The notes under the pieces are model-generated. The model searched no databases. It was not told the DNA's origin and was given only the letters and a program-made list of their open reading frames with translations. Made by a program: the position numbers and the translations under genes. A stretch of DNA of 64,000 nt from Streptacidiphilus sp. P02-A3a (GTDB taxonomy: Bacteria; Actinomycetota; Actinomycetes; Streptomycetales; Streptomycetaceae), in assembly GCF_014084105.1 (NCBI RefSeq), contig NZ_CP048289.1, positions 8,999,922 through 9,063,921 of the forward strand. Direction: 5' to 3'. Every line of letters begins with the position of its first letter. The first letter of the stretch is position 1. Below are positions 41,397 to 49,971 of the stretch, piece after piece.

Positions 41397-41414
41397 ATAT
41401 ATGCTCCGATATAT
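41397..41414. promoter_or_regulatory. AT-rich inverted repeat upstream of the toxin gene
   Basis: ATATAT-GCTCCG-ATATAT stands out in this GC-rich DNA. It probably holds the promoter and the operator bound by the antitoxin. Confidence 0.5.
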
Positions 41415-41456
41415 GAGTAGGCAAGGGGTCATCGAGATCGAACCGGAGGTCCGGCA

Positions 41457-41780
41457 GTGGCTGAAACCCTCGGCGACCGCGACTACCTCCATGCGGAGCA
41501 TGCCGCCGAGCGGCTTCTGGGCGAGCCGTACTCGCGACACCTCGGCGACGGGCTCCGTGAGCTGCGGTTCGCACTCGGCCACGACGGCAACGCCGTCCGG
41601 GTTACCTACTGGCTGGCGCCCGAACGAAGAATCGTTCTGCTGACCGTCTTCCGCAAGACGAAGATGCGGGAGAGCACCGAGGTGGAACGGGCGAAGCAGG
41701 CCCAGAAGACCTGCCGGGCCGAGCACGAGGCCGCACACGACGAGTTCACTCGCACCCCCACTCTGGGAGAGAACCGATGA
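41457..41780 (+). CDS. HigB/RelE-type toxin, probably frameshifted at the N-terminus
   Basis: 107 residues from GTG 41457. The core GDGLRELRFALGHDGNAVRVTYWLAPERRIVLLTVFRKTKM is typical of phage-derived Gp49/HigB-like RelE-fold mRNA interferases. Family members usually begin about 15 residues earlier. That piece exists in another frame from ATG 41413 (VIEIEPEVRQWL); a single missing G near 41462 (TGGCTG-AAACC) would restore one continuous protein. So the toxin is either truncated, frameshifted or affected by a sequencing error. Overlaps the antitoxin start by ATGA. Confidence 0.75.
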   Translation: MAETLGDRDYLHAEHAAERLLGEPYSRHLGDGLRELRFALGHDGNAVRVTYWLAPERRIVLLTVFRKTKMRESTEVERAKQAQKTCRAEHEAAHDEFTRTPTLGENR

Positions 41781-42109
41781 ACCACGCACGCTGGAAGCTG
41801 GCCCAAGAGCGGAAGACCACCGAGGGCTACACAGAACCGCCAGAGATCGAGGCCGCGCGAGCGGAGATCCGCATGGCCTTCGACCTGGGACAGGCAGTCC
41901 ACGACCGGCGGGCAGAACTGGGGATCTCTCAGACGGAACTCGCCAGGAGAGCATCCATGAGCCAGCCTCAGATCTCCAAGCTGGAACTCGGCGGCACCGT
42001 TCCCACCCTCCCCTTGCTGGCACGCCTCGCCAAGGCGCTCGATGCCTCACTCAACATCGCCCTCGACGGGGACACCTCCAGCGTGGTCTTCACACCCCAC
42101 GCGGCCTAA
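41777..42109 (+). CDS. HigA-type antitoxin (XRE helix-turn-helix)
   Basis: 110 residues. The Cro/CI-type DNA-binding domain is at residues about 40-95 (AVHDRRAELGISQTELARRASMSQPQISKLELGG). The N-terminal 35 residues are the flexible toxin-neutralising segment usual in this toxin-first arrangement. It would also repress the operon through the AT-rich palindrome upstream. Confidence 0.88.
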   Translation: MNHARWKLAQERKTTEGYTEPPEIEAARAEIRMAFDLGQAVHDRRAELGISQTELARRASMSQPQISKLELGGTVPTLPLLARLAKALDASLNIALDGDTSSVVFTPHAA

Positions 42110-42162
42110 CGTCGGCACCGCGCCCGGCCCCACCAGGCTGAGCCGACCAAGGATGCGCGGTT

Positions 42163-42185
42163 GACGCCAGCGCTGACGCCAACCG
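42163..42185. repeat. 23-bp repeat, copy 1
   Basis: GACGCCAGCGCTGACGCCAA plus CCG; the second exact copy is at 43532-43554, same orientation. Itself built of two GACGCCA units around AGCGCT. Confidence 0.7.
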
Positions 42186-42266
42186 CCCCGGACGAACGCG
42201 TCCGACTGCGGCTGTCCACGAACGTCAGAGGGAACGAAGCCGGGACATCTCGATGCCCCGGCTTGG

Positions 42267-42333
42267 CCTGGAAAGCGGAAGGTCGCCGGTTCGACCCCGA
42301 CCCTGGCCACCAGCCTTGACCAGACACGATGCC
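42267..42333 (+). repeat. Direct repeat copy 2 (att site remnant)
   Basis: Pseudo-tRNA copy of the tRNA-Phe 3' end, including the ACCA and about 24 flanking bases. It has no 5' half and cannot fold as a tRNA. Confidence 0.85.
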
Positions 42334-42953
42334 CCCCAACTCGGCCCGCACCCCGGCGATGGCACCGAGCGAGTCCTCGGCGCCCTCCTCCCAGTCCGCG
42401 CCCTCGTCCTCGCTGCGCAGATCCAGAACGAGGTGGGTCTTGGTCGTCCATGCCACGACGCACTCGTCGACGCAGTACGGCTCCAATGCCCGCAGCGTGA
42501 GCGGCCCCTTGGGCACGCGCAGGATCACCTGACGGGTGCCCCAGTTGGTCAGGTAGAGGTGAGCGTCGTAGTACCGCTCCACCATCCGCCTCGGATCACC
42601 GCGGAAGTTGCCCCACTGATATTCGTTGGTGAAGCTGGTCGCGGTGATCCGGGCCCGGGTGGACAGCGCCCGCAGTTGCTCCTGCTCGTCGCAGGTCAGC
42701 GGTCGGTCGATCGCCAGGAACCCGTAGTACTGGTACTCGCTCATCGCTGCGACCCTAGCGGGGCCCCCGAACCCCGATGATGGAATCTGCCGAGCCCGAG
42801 ACAGACATCGTTCACAGTCAGCTGCCGCGCCGGCTGACCGGGACCGATCCGTGCACTTCTCAGCTGAACCTGACACGGAGTGAAAGACCCGGCCAACGGA
42901 CTCGCCCGACTAGGCTGGAGGCATCAGCTGACTCACCCGGAAGGGCACCGCGC

Positions 42954-43499
42954 ATGAACCCCGAGCACTTCGCGATCCTTGAAGAGGCTCGCAGGAGCCT
43001 GCCAGACGGGTTCAAAGTCGAACTCTCCGGCGACACCATCGTCATGATGGTCAGCCCCTCGGGTATCCACCAACGGAATCTCTTGGTGGTGCGCCGCCAG
43101 TTCGACGCGCACGCCCCGGCAGGACTACTGCCCAGCGAGAACACCGACCTCATCTCGCCCAATGTCGGCAAGAGCCGCAATCCCGACCTGACGTACCTGC
43201 CGGACGACGCACTAACGACCAGGGACAACCAGGTTCCTGCCGAGGTCGCTGCGATTGCCGTCGAACTGGTCTCACCGTCCAACCCGGAGAACGACTGGGT
43301 GGGAAAGGTACGGGACTACCCGCTCATGAGAATCCCCCTCTACCTCGTGATCGACGCGAGGGAGAAGGCGGTCACCCTCTTCAGCCGACCCGACGGCACG
43401 AAGTACCACCGCCGGGAGGACATCGCGTTCGGCGAGGCCATCCACATCCCGGAGCCGTTCGACTTCGAGCTGGTCACGACCGGCCTGCTCCCCTACTGA
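42954..43499 (+). CDS. Uma2/DUF820-family restriction-endonuclease-fold protein
   Basis: 181 residues. The PD-(D/E)xK core is recognisable: NVGKSRNPDLTYLPDD (active Asp) and VAAIAVELVSPSNPENDWVGKVRDYPLMRIPLYLVID (Glu then Lys). Uma2 genes are abundant in Streptomyces and often mobile; their role is unknown. ATG 42954 with GGAAGGGC upstream; the longer reading from 42777 has no ribosome site. Lies between the two 23-bp repeats. Confidence 0.85.
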   Translation: MNPEHFAILEEARRSLPDGFKVELSGDTIVMMVSPSGIHQRNLLVVRRQFDAHAPAGLLPSENTDLISPNVGKSRNPDLTYLPDDALTTRDNQVPAEVAAIAVELVSPSNPENDWVGKVRDYPLMRIPLYLVIDAREKAVTLFSRPDGTKYHRREDIAFGEAIHIPEPFDFELVTTGLLPY

Positions 43500-43531
43500 G
43501 CACAGCCGGCACATGTGAAGCTCCGCCGGTA

Positions 43532-43554
43532 GACGCCAGCGCTGACGCCAACCG
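43532..43554. repeat. 23-bp repeat, copy 2
   Basis: Exact copy of 42163-42185. The pair brackets the truncated gene and the Uma2 gene, about 1.37 kb apart. Confidence 0.7.
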
Positions 43555-43676
43555 GCGTGGACGACGGCACCCAAAGCTGCACTGCCACGCCAACGGCAGG
43601 GCGGACGGGACAGCACGAAGTACCAACAAGCGGGGAGGGCTGGACCCGGGGCCGGGAGAACCGATAGAACATCAGT

Positions 43677-43715
43677 GAAGCCCCTCGCGTGAGCACCGCT
43701 CCCGCTAGGGGCTTT
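43677..43715. terminator. Hairpin terminator after the Uma2 gene
   Basis: AAGCCCCT ... AGGGGCTTT arms with a GC-rich loop. Confidence 0.6.
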
Positions 43716-43778
43716 CGCGCGTCCTCAGCCGGTTTCGCTCCGAGTCGGCTCACCTCCGCGGCACCAGGTCAGGAGACC

Positions 43779-45839
43779 ATGGACACCGACGACTTCCCGC
43801 TCCAGTACGCCCGCACCCGGCGCTTCTCGCTCGGTGTCCCGCAGCAGTTCACCGTCTCCCCGGACGGCGAGCGGGTGCTGTTCCTGCGCTCCGCCTCCGG
43901 CTCCGACCCGCGCACCCTGCTCTGGCAGTACCAGGACGGCGCCGAGCGCCCGCTCGCCGACCCGGCCGACAGCGCGGCGGGCGTCGGCGGGTACGCCACC
44001 GACCGGGAGGCCCGGCTGGTGGCCTTCACCGTGGACGGCGCGCTGTGGACGGTGCGCACCGACGGCGGCGCGCCGCGCCGCCTGCCGGTCCCGGCGCCGG
44101 TCGCCGACCCGCGCCCCTCCCCCGACGGGACGCTGATCGCGTACCTGAGCGCGGGCGCGCTGCGGGTGGTGCGCGCCGACGGGACGGCGGACCGGCCGCT
44201 CGCCGAGCCGGAGGGCCCGGACGTCAGCCACGGCCTGCCGGACTTCACCGCCCGGGAGTCGATCGGCCGGGCCCGCGGCTACTGGTGGTCGCCCGCGAGC
44301 GACGCGCTGCTGGTCACCCGGGTGGACCAGTCGATGGTGCACCGCCGCTGGATCGCCGACCCGGCCAACCCGGACCGGCCGCCGCGGGTCGTCCGCTACC
44401 CGGCCGCGGGCACCCCCAACGCCGAGACCACGCTGCGGCTGGTCGCCCTCGACGGGCGGCACACCCCGGTCGGGCTGCCGGACCGGGCGACCGAGCCGGA
44501 GCGGACCGGAACGGCCGGGGCGGGCGAGTGGCACGCCCCGGCCTTCGAGTACCTGGTCGGCGCCGGGTGGGGCCCCGCCGGTCCGGTGGCCGCCGTGCAG
44601 ACCAGGGACCAGCGGACGGTGCGGGTACTCCGGATCGACCCGGCGACCGGCCGCGGCGAACCGCTGTCCGAGCACCGGGCCGAGCGCGGCTGGGTGCTGG
44701 TCCCGCCCGGTACCCCGGCGCTCACCGACGCCGGGGTACCGGTGCTGCCGCATGTGCGCGGCGACGCCTGGAGCATCCGGATCGGCGCGCTGCCCGCCCC
44801 GGCCGGGCTCCAGGTCCGGGCGGTGGCGGCGGTGGCGGGCGAACGGGTGCTGTTCACCGCGAGCGAGGAGCCGACCGAGGTCCACGTCTGGTCGTACACC
44901 CCGGCCGCCGGGTTCACCCGGCTGACCTCGGAGCCGGGCGTGCACGCCGTCGCCGCCGGCGGCGGCACGCTGGTGCTGGACAGCCGGACCGAGGACGGCC
45001 AGGCGGTGACCGTGCTCCGCGACGGGCGGCCGACCGGGCGGATCGAGGTACTCGCCGAGCGGCCCCGGTTCACCCGGGCGCCGATCCACCTCAGCCTGGG
45101 CGTAAGGGAGTTGCGCACCCGGCTGCACCTGCCGTCCTGGTACCGGCCGGGCTCGGACCGGCTGCCGGTGCTGCTCAGCCCGTACGCCGGGCCCGGGATG
45201 CAGCTGGTCACCCGCGCCCGGGCCTGGTACACCGACGCCTGCCAGTGGTTCGCCGAGCAGGGCTTCGCGGTGCTGGCCACCGACGGTCGCGGCACACCCG
45301 GACGCGGCGTCGCCTGGCAGCACGCCATCCTCGGCGACCGGCTGGGCCCGGTGCTGACCGACCAGATCGACGCGCTGCACGCGGCGGCCGAGCGGTGCGA
45401 CGCGCTGGACCTGGACCGGGTGGGCATCCGCGGCTGGTCGTTCAGCGGCTACCTGGCGGCGGGCGCGGTACTGCTGCGGCCGGACGTCTTCCACGCGGCG
45501 GTCGCCGGGGCCCCGCCGACCGACCGGCGGCTCTACGACAGCTTCTGGGAGGAACGCTTCCTCGGGCACCCGGACGTCCAGCCGGAGAACTACCAGCGGT
45601 CCTCGCTGCTCCCGCACGCGCACCGGCTCTCCCGGCCGCTGCTGCTGGTGCACGGGCTGGCGGACGACAACGTCTACCCGGCGCACACGCTGCGGCTCTC
45701 GGCGGCGCTGCTGGCGGCGGGCCGCCCGCACCGGGTGCTGCCGCTGCCGGGGGTGGGCCACCAGCTCGCCCGCTCGGGCGTCGCCGACCAGCTGCTGCGG
45801 GCGGAGCTGGACTTCTTCAGGTCCACGCTCGGCGGCTGA
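43779..45839 (+). CDS. S9 family prolyl oligopeptidase (DPP IV-type)
   Basis: 686 residues. An N-terminal beta-propeller (about residues 20-430, with SPDGERVLFLRS and PSPDGTLIAYLS blade motifs) is followed by an alpha/beta hydrolase domain. The nucleophile is in GIRGWSFSGYLAA (GxSxG), the Asp in HGLADDNVYP and the His in LPGVGHQLARS. No signal peptide, so cytoplasmic; releases N-terminal dipeptides after Pro or Ala. ATG 43779 is set by AGGAGACC. Confidence 0.92.
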   Translation: MDTDDFPLQYARTRRFSLGVPQQFTVSPDGERVLFLRSASGSDPRTLLWQYQDGAERPLADPADSAAGVGGYATDREARLVAFTVDGALWTVRTDGGAPRRLPVPAPVADPRPSPDGTLIAYLSAGALRVVRADGTADRPLAEPEGPDVSHGLPDFTARESIGRARGYWWSPASDALLVTRVDQSMVHRRWIADPANPDRPPRVVRYPAAGTPNAETTLRLVALDGRHTPVGLPDRATEPERTGTAGAGEWHAPAFEYLVGAGWGPAGPVAAVQTRDQRTVRVLRIDPATGRGEPLSEHRAERGWVLVPPGTPALTDAGVPVLPHVRGDAWSIRIGALPAPAGLQVRAVAAVAGERVLFTASEEPTEVHVWSYTPAAGFTRLTSEPGVHAVAAGGGTLVLDSRTEDGQAVTVLRDGRPTGRIEVLAERPRFTRAPIHLSLGVRELRTRLHLPSWYRPGSDRLPVLLSPYAGPGMQLVTRARAWYTDACQWFAEQGFAVLATDGRGTPGRGVAWQHAILGDRLGPVLTDQIDALHAAAERCDALDLDRVGIRGWSFSGYLAAGAVLLRPDVFHAAVAGAPPTDRRLYDSFWEERFLGHPDVQPENYQRSSLLPHAHRLSRPLLLVHGLADDNVYPAHTLRLSAALLAAGRPHRVLPLPGVGHQLARSGVADQLLRAELDFFRSTLGG

Positions 45840-45893
45840 GCGGCGGCGGCTGAGCGGCGACTGAGCGGCGGCGGCTGAGCGGCGGCGGCCGGA
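45836..45893. repeat. Tandem GCGGCGGCGGCTGA repeats
   Basis: Four imperfect copies of a CTGAGCGGCGGCGG-type unit fill the gap between the convergent S9 peptidase and LysR genes; each unit carries an in-frame-like TGA. Confidence 0.7.
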
Positions 45894-45898
45894 GACCG

Positions 45899-46891
45899 TC
45901 AGCGCCCGGGGCCGCCCTGGGCGATCCAGAGCAGGTGCTTGGCGGCCTCCGGCAGCTCCGCCTCCAGCGGCCAGACCGCGCGCAGCACCCGGGTCAGGTC
46001 GAGACCGGCCTCCACCGGGACCTCCACCAGCCGCCCGGCGGCCAGGTCCTCGCTGACCGCGAGGTCGGACAGCACCGCCGGGGCCGCCCCGCCCGCCGCC
46101 GCGCTGCGCAGCGGCGCGGTCGAGCCGAGCTCCAGCAGCGGCACCGACGGGCCGTGCCAGGGGCGCAGCGCCCGTTCCAGGGTCTCCCGGGTACCGGACC
46201 CGGCCTCGCGCAGCAGCAGCTGGGTGGCCGCCAGTTCGGCGCCGGAGACGGGTCGGCGGCGCCTGGTCCAGGGGTGGTCCGGGGCGGTGACCACGACCAG
46301 CCGGTCCCGGGCGACCGGCAGCGACTGGAGGTCGGTCGGCGTCCAGGGGCCCTCGATGAAGCCGAGTTCGACCTCGCCGTGCCGCAGTGCCTGGATCACC
46401 AGCTGGCTGTTGGTGACCCGCAGTCCGACGTGGACCCGCGGGTAGTGGGTGCGCATCGCCATCAGCCAGCCGGGCAGCAGCTGCTCGGCCAGGGTGAGGC
46501 TGGCGGCGATCCGCAGGTCGCCCTGGAGCTGGGACTTGAGCGCGGCGATGCCCTCGGCCAGCACGTCGGCCTGCTCCAGCACCCGGTTCGCCCAGTCGGT
46601 GACCAGTACTCCGGCGGCGGTGAGCTGCGATCCGGTGGTGGCCCGTTGCAGCAGCGGCAGCCCGAGCCGCTTCTCCAGGGTGCGCATCCGGCTGCTGGCG
46701 GTGGGCTGGCTGATGCCCAGCCGGGCGGCGGCGCGGCCGAGGCTGCCGGTCTGCGCGACGGCGACCAGCAGCTCCAGCGCGTGCAGGTCCGGCAGCCGCC
46801 GGGGCGCCGGGGCGGGCCGGTAGCCACCGGTCGAGCCGGGGGAACGTGGCACGTCGGAGGGGTCGGCGGGGTCGGGCGAAGCCATGGCCAT
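45899..46891 (-). CDS. LysR-family transcriptional regulator
   Basis: 330 residues. N-terminal helix-turn-helix (LHALELLVAVAQTGSLGRAAARLGISQPTASSRM split over residues about 35-68), effector domain with GDLRIAASLTLAEQLLPGW and VELGFIEGPW. A Pro-rich 30-residue extension precedes the DNA-binding domain; the start at 46891 overlaps the palindrome, so 46885 is also possible. It is divergent from a YeiH-type gene, the common pairing in which the LysR protein controls the transporter. Confidence 0.9.
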   Translation of the reverse strand: MAMASPDPADPSDVPRSPGSTGGYRPAPAPRRLPDLHALELLVAVAQTGSLGRAAARLGISQPTASSRMRTLEKRLGLPLLQRATTGSQLTAAGVLVTDWANRVLEQADVLAEGIAALKSQLQGDLRIAASLTLAEQLLPGWLMAMRTHYPRVHVGLRVTNSQLVIQALRHGEVELGFIEGPWTPTDLQSLPVARDRLVVVTAPDHPWTRRRRPVSGAELAATQLLLREAGSGTRETLERALRPWHGPSVPLLELGSTAPLRSAAAGGAAPAVLSDLAVSEDLAAGRLVEVPVEAGLDLTRVLRAVWPLEAELPEAAKHLLWIAQGGPGR

Positions 46892-46905
46892 AGGGAAACT
46901 CTATG
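46889..46905. promoter_or_regulatory. Palindrome CATAG-N7-CTATG, likely LysR operator
   Basis: Dyad of the T-N11-A type between divergent LysR and YeiH-like genes. Confidence 0.55.
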
Positions 46906-46965
46906 ACGTGCGTGGCTATTGGCGGGTACCGGGGCGCAGCCGGTGGGAGCAGCGTGGAAGCCGTG

Positions 46966-48066
46966 ATGATCTCCGCGCTCCGCCACCGTGTCCACGCCCC
47001 CGCACCGGCCACCACCCCGGCCCCGGCTGTAGCGACGGCCCCGGCGAAGGCTGCGGCTCCGGCGACCGCCCCGTCCGGGCACGGACCGGTGGGCGCGGCG
47101 CTGCCCGGGCTGGCGCTGACCACCGTCGGGGTCGCCCTGGCCTGGGAGGTCAACCGGCTGCTGCCGACCGTGGCGACGCTGACCGCGGCCGTGGTGCTGG
47201 GCGTGGTCGCCCGCAACCTGCGGCTGCTGCCGGGCGCGGCCCGGCCGGGGCTGGACCTGGCAGCCAAGCGGCTGATGCGGCTCGGCATCGTGCTGCTGGG
47301 CCTCAAGCTGGCCCTCGGCCAGGTGCTGGCCCTGGGCTGGCAGACGCTGCTGGTGGTGGTCGCGGTGGTCGCCGCGACCTTCTTCGGCACCCGCTGGCTG
47401 GGGAGGAAGGTGGGCCTGCCCGGAGACCAGGCGCTGCTGATCGCGACCGGCTTCTCCATCTGCGGGGCCTCGGCGGTCGCGGCGATGAACGGGGTGACCG
47501 ACAGCGACGAGGACGACGTGGTGACGGCGGTGGCCCTGGTCACCCTGTGCGGCAGCCTGGCGATCGTGGTGCTGCCGCTGCTGCACCACCCGCTGGGCCT
47601 GACCGACCCGCAGTTCGGCCGCTGGGCCGGGGCGAGCGTGCACGACGTGGGCCAGGTGGTGGCGGTCGGGCAGACCGCGGGCCCGGTGGCGCTGGCGCAG
47701 GCGGTGGTGGTCAAGCTGATGCGGGTGGCGCTGCTGGCGCCGATCGTGGCCGGGGTCGCCGTGGCCCGCCGTCGTCGCGGCGGTGTGCCCGAGGCGGGCG
47801 CCGAGCGGCCCGCGATCGTGCCGCTGTTCGTGGTCGGCTTCCTGGCGATGGTGGCGCTGCGGAGCACCGGGGCGGTCCCGGCGCACGTGGTGGACACCGT
47901 GGAGTCGCTGGACAACCTGCTGCTGGCGGCGGCGCTGTTCGGCCTCGGCAGCGCGGTGGACATCGGTCGGCTGGTCCGCACCGGCGGCAAGGCGCTGCTG
48001 GTGGGCCTGGCCTCCTGGCTGATGATCGCGAGCGTGGCCTACGCGGGCGTGCTGCTCACCACCTGA
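46966..48066 (+). CDS. YeiH-family putative sulfate exporter
   Basis: About 366 residues with ten or so membrane spans (LTTVGVALAWEVNRLLPT, LMRLGIVLLGLKLALGQVLALG, LLVVVAVVAATFFGTRWLG, LIATGFSICGASAVAAMNGV, ALVTLCGSLAIVVLPLL). The SICGASAVAA and VHDVGQVVAVG motifs are the family signatures. I chose ATG 46966 to leave room for the promoter and the LysR palindrome; the longer reading begins at 46903. The substrate assignment is by family name and not well proven. Confidence 0.88.
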   Translation: MISALRHRVHAPAPATTPAPAVATAPAKAAAPATAPSGHGPVGAALPGLALTTVGVALAWEVNRLLPTVATLTAAVVLGVVARNLRLLPGAARPGLDLAAKRLMRLGIVLLGLKLALGQVLALGWQTLLVVVAVVAATFFGTRWLGRKVGLPGDQALLIATGFSICGASAVAAMNGVTDSDEDDVVTAVALVTLCGSLAIVVLPLLHHPLGLTDPQFGRWAGASVHDVGQVVAVGQTAGPVALAQAVVVKLMRVALLAPIVAGVAVARRRRGGVPEAGAERPAIVPLFVVGFLAMVALRSTGAVPAHVVDTVESLDNLLLAAALFGLGSAVDIGRLVRTGGKALLVGLASWLMIASVAYAGVLLTT

Positions 48067-48131
48067 CCGCGCACCACCCGACCGCTCACCACCTGACCGT
48101 CCACCACCCGCCCGCGCACCACCCGCCCGGC
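48057..48131. repeat. Five tandem 15-bp repeats at the YeiH-like stop codon
   Basis: CACCACCTGACCGCG-type units in exact 15-bp phase, alternating CACCACCTGACCG and CACCACCCGACCG. The first unit contains the TGA stop, so loss of it would extend the protein. Confidence 0.8.
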
Positions 48132-48222
48132 CCGGTCACCGACCGGCTGGTCCGCCGCGCCCGCTTGTACGATGCGACCGACCGGGCCCCACCGACCGGA
48201 CGATCCCAGCAGGAGGCACCAC

Positions 48223-48762
48223 TTGTCCCCGACCCGCGAGACACCCCGGGTACTGGCGGAGCTGACCGAGCTGGTCGCCCGGGCGGACGCGGGGCAGGGC
48301 GGGGCGCTGTGGCGGCTGGCCGAGCCGGGCCGCCAGCTGGACGCCAACCTGGTCAGGCTCGCGCCCGGGGCCGAGGTCGGCGAGCATGTCGAGGGCGACC
48401 TGGACGTGCTGCTGATGGTCGTCGACGGCGGCGGCGAGCTGGGCGTCGGGCATCCGGGGGGCCGTGTCGAGCGGCAGCCGCTGGGCACCGGCACGGTGGT
48501 CTGGCTGCCCCGGGGGTCCCGCCGCTCACTGCACGCGGGCCCGGACGGACTGGTCTACCTCACCGCCCACCAGCGGCGTCCGGCGCTCGGCATCAAGCGC
48601 CTCGACGGCGGCACCGTGGGCCTCCGCACGGCCACCCCGCAGGGCGGCGACGCGCCCTGCCTGCTGGACCGGGTCTGCCCCGGCTGCGACCGGGTCTCCG
48701 CCGAGGCCACCGCCCGCTTCTGCGGCCACTGCGGCACCGCCCTCCCCGGCGCCGGTTCCTGA
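48223..48762 (+). CDS. Cupin-fold protein with C-terminal zinc ribbon
   Basis: 179 residues from a TTG start. Residues about 10-120 form a cupin (LDANLVRLAPGAEVGEHVEG, DVLLMVVDGGGELGVG, VVWLPRGSRRSL); the last 30 residues are a zinc ribbon (CPGCDRVSAEATARFCGHCG). TTG 48223 has a perfect AGGAGG six bases upstream, better than the in-frame ATG 48172. Function unknown; metal-dependent regulation is a guess. Confidence 0.8.
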   Translation: MSPTRETPRVLAELTELVARADAGQGGALWRLAEPGRQLDANLVRLAPGAEVGEHVEGDLDVLLMVVDGGGELGVGHPGGRVERQPLGTGTVVWLPRGSRRSLHAGPDGLVYLTAHQRRPALGIKRLDGGTVGLRTATPQGGDAPCLLDRVCPGCDRVSAEATARFCGHCGTALPGAGS

Positions 48763-48771
48763 CCGGCGCGC

Positions 48772-49971
48772 CTAGCCGCCCGGGGCGACCGGCAGCCGCA
48801 GGACGACGGTCAGGCCGCCGTCCGGGCGGGCCGCGGCGCTCACCCGGCCGCCGTGCGCCTGGGCGACCGCGCGGACGATCGACAGGCCGAGGCCGACGCC
48901 CTCCCGGGCCGGTTCGCCCGAGCTGCGGCGGGAGTGCCGCCCCCGGTGGAACGGCTCGAACAGCTGGTCCAGCTGCTCCGGCGGCACCGGCGGCCCGTCG
49001 TTGGCGACCAGCACCTCCAGCCAGCCGTCGTCCGCCGCCTGCCGGGTGGCCACCCGCAGCAGGCCGCCGTCCCGGTTGTACTTGACCGCGTTCTCCAGAA
49101 GGTTGGCCACCGCGATGCCGAGCAGCGCGACGTTGCCGCGCAGCACGGCGGGGTCCAGCTCCGCCTCCAGCCGCAGGCCCCGGTTCCGGCGCCGGGCGGC
49201 GACCTGGTCCAACGCCTCGGCGGCCAGGTCGGCCAGGTCCTCCTCCTCGAACTCGGTGACCCCCTGCTCCGAGCGGGCCAGCGTGAGCAGCGCCTCGATC
49301 AGCCGCTGCGCGTGCTGGGTGGAGTTCGCCACGTCCTGGGCCATGGTCCGCCACTGCTCCTCGGTGGCGGCGGGCTTGGCCAGGGTGACCTCGACGGCGG
49401 TGCGGGTGAGCGCCAGCGGGGTGCGCAGTTCGTGGCTGGCGTTGGCGACGAAGCGGCGCTGCGCGCCGAAGGCCGCGTCCAGGCGTTCCAGCATCTCGTC
49501 GAAGGTGTCGCCGAGCTGCTTGAGCTCGTCCGGCGGTCCGGGCAGGTTCAGCCGTTCGTGCAGCGTGGTGTCGGTGGCCCGGCGGGCGGCGGCGGTGATC
49601 GCGGCGATCGGGCGCAGCATCCGCCCGGCGATCCACCAGCCCAGCAGCGCCGACACGGCGACCACCACCAGCAGCAGCAGCAGCGAGACCCGGAGCAGGT
49701 GGGAGGCGGCGGCGTCGCGGATCTGGTCGCTCAGACCGATGATGTGGTCGTGGTCCGGGTCCAACTGGCTGGGGACCGCGTTCGCGGGCAGCGGCCGGAA
49801 GATCGCCCGGTAGAAGACGGTGGTGAGGGCCAGCACCAGGACGCTGCCGCCCATGGTGAACAGCGCCGCGAAGGTGAGCGTCAGCCTGGTGCGGATGGCC
49901 AGCGGCGGGCGCCGCAGCCAGCGCGCGCCCCGCCGGAGCAGCTGCCCGGCCCGCCGCCGGGCGCCGGTCAC
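48772..49971 (-). CDS. OmpR-type sensor histidine kinase
   Basis: 399 residues. Two membrane spans (about 27-50 and 95-115) enclose a small outer loop, followed by a HAMP domain, HisKA (FVANASHELRTPLALT) and an ATPase domain (LLENAVKYN, GVGLGLSIVRAVAQAHGG). GTG start overlaps the response regulator stop (GTGA). A classical two-component system with the next gene; signal unknown. Confidence 0.92.
   Translation of the reverse strand: MTGARRRAGQLLRRGARWLRRPPLAIRTRLTLTFAALFTMGGSVLVLALTTVFYRAIFRPLPANAVPSQLDPDHDHIIGLSDQIRDAAASHLLRVSLLLLLVVVAVSALLGWWIAGRMLRPIAAITAAARRATDTTLHERLNLPGPPDELKQLGDTFDEMLERLDAAFGAQRRFVANASHELRTPLALTRTAVEVTLAKPAATEEQWRTMAQDVANSTQHAQRLIEALLTLARSEQGVTEFEEEDLADLAAEALDQVAARRRNRGLRLEAELDPAVLRGNVALLGIAVANLLENAVKYNRDGGLLRVATRQAADDGWLEVLVANDGPPVPPEQLDQLFEPFHRGRHSRRSSGEPAREGVGLGLSIVRAVAQAHGGRVSAAARPDGGLTVVLRLPVAPGG

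Larger units (their letters stand above)
41165..42333. mobile_element. Remnant of an integrative element at tRNA-Phe
   Basis: Flanked by the 67-bp direct repeat and carrying a HigBA-like module but no integrase, excisionase or replication gene. The usual reading is a tRNA-integrating element that lost its core. The internal sequence has lower GC and a more relaxed codon use than its neighbours. Confidence 0.7.
42106..42744 (-). pseudogene. Truncated conserved hypothetical gene, 3' end replaced by att repeat
   Basis: The first ~135 residues (MSEYQYYGFLAIDRPLTCDE, FTNEYQWGNFRGDP, YYDAHLYLTNWGTRQVILRV, DLRSEDEGADWEEGAEDSL) match, from memory, the start of a much longer actinobacterial protein of unknown function. 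The reading then enters the duplicated tRNA-Phe sequence at 42333 and ends in a meaningless tail (translation of the att repeat and beyond). So the gene has lost its C-terminal part at the element boundary. Confidence 0.7.

Noticed and set aside
43725-47990. A 1421-codon minus-strand open frame
   Set aside because: It lies antisense to the S9 peptidase, spans the LysR gene and the YeiH gene, and encodes low-complexity Arg/Pro/Ala sequence; it is a GC-rich shadow frame.
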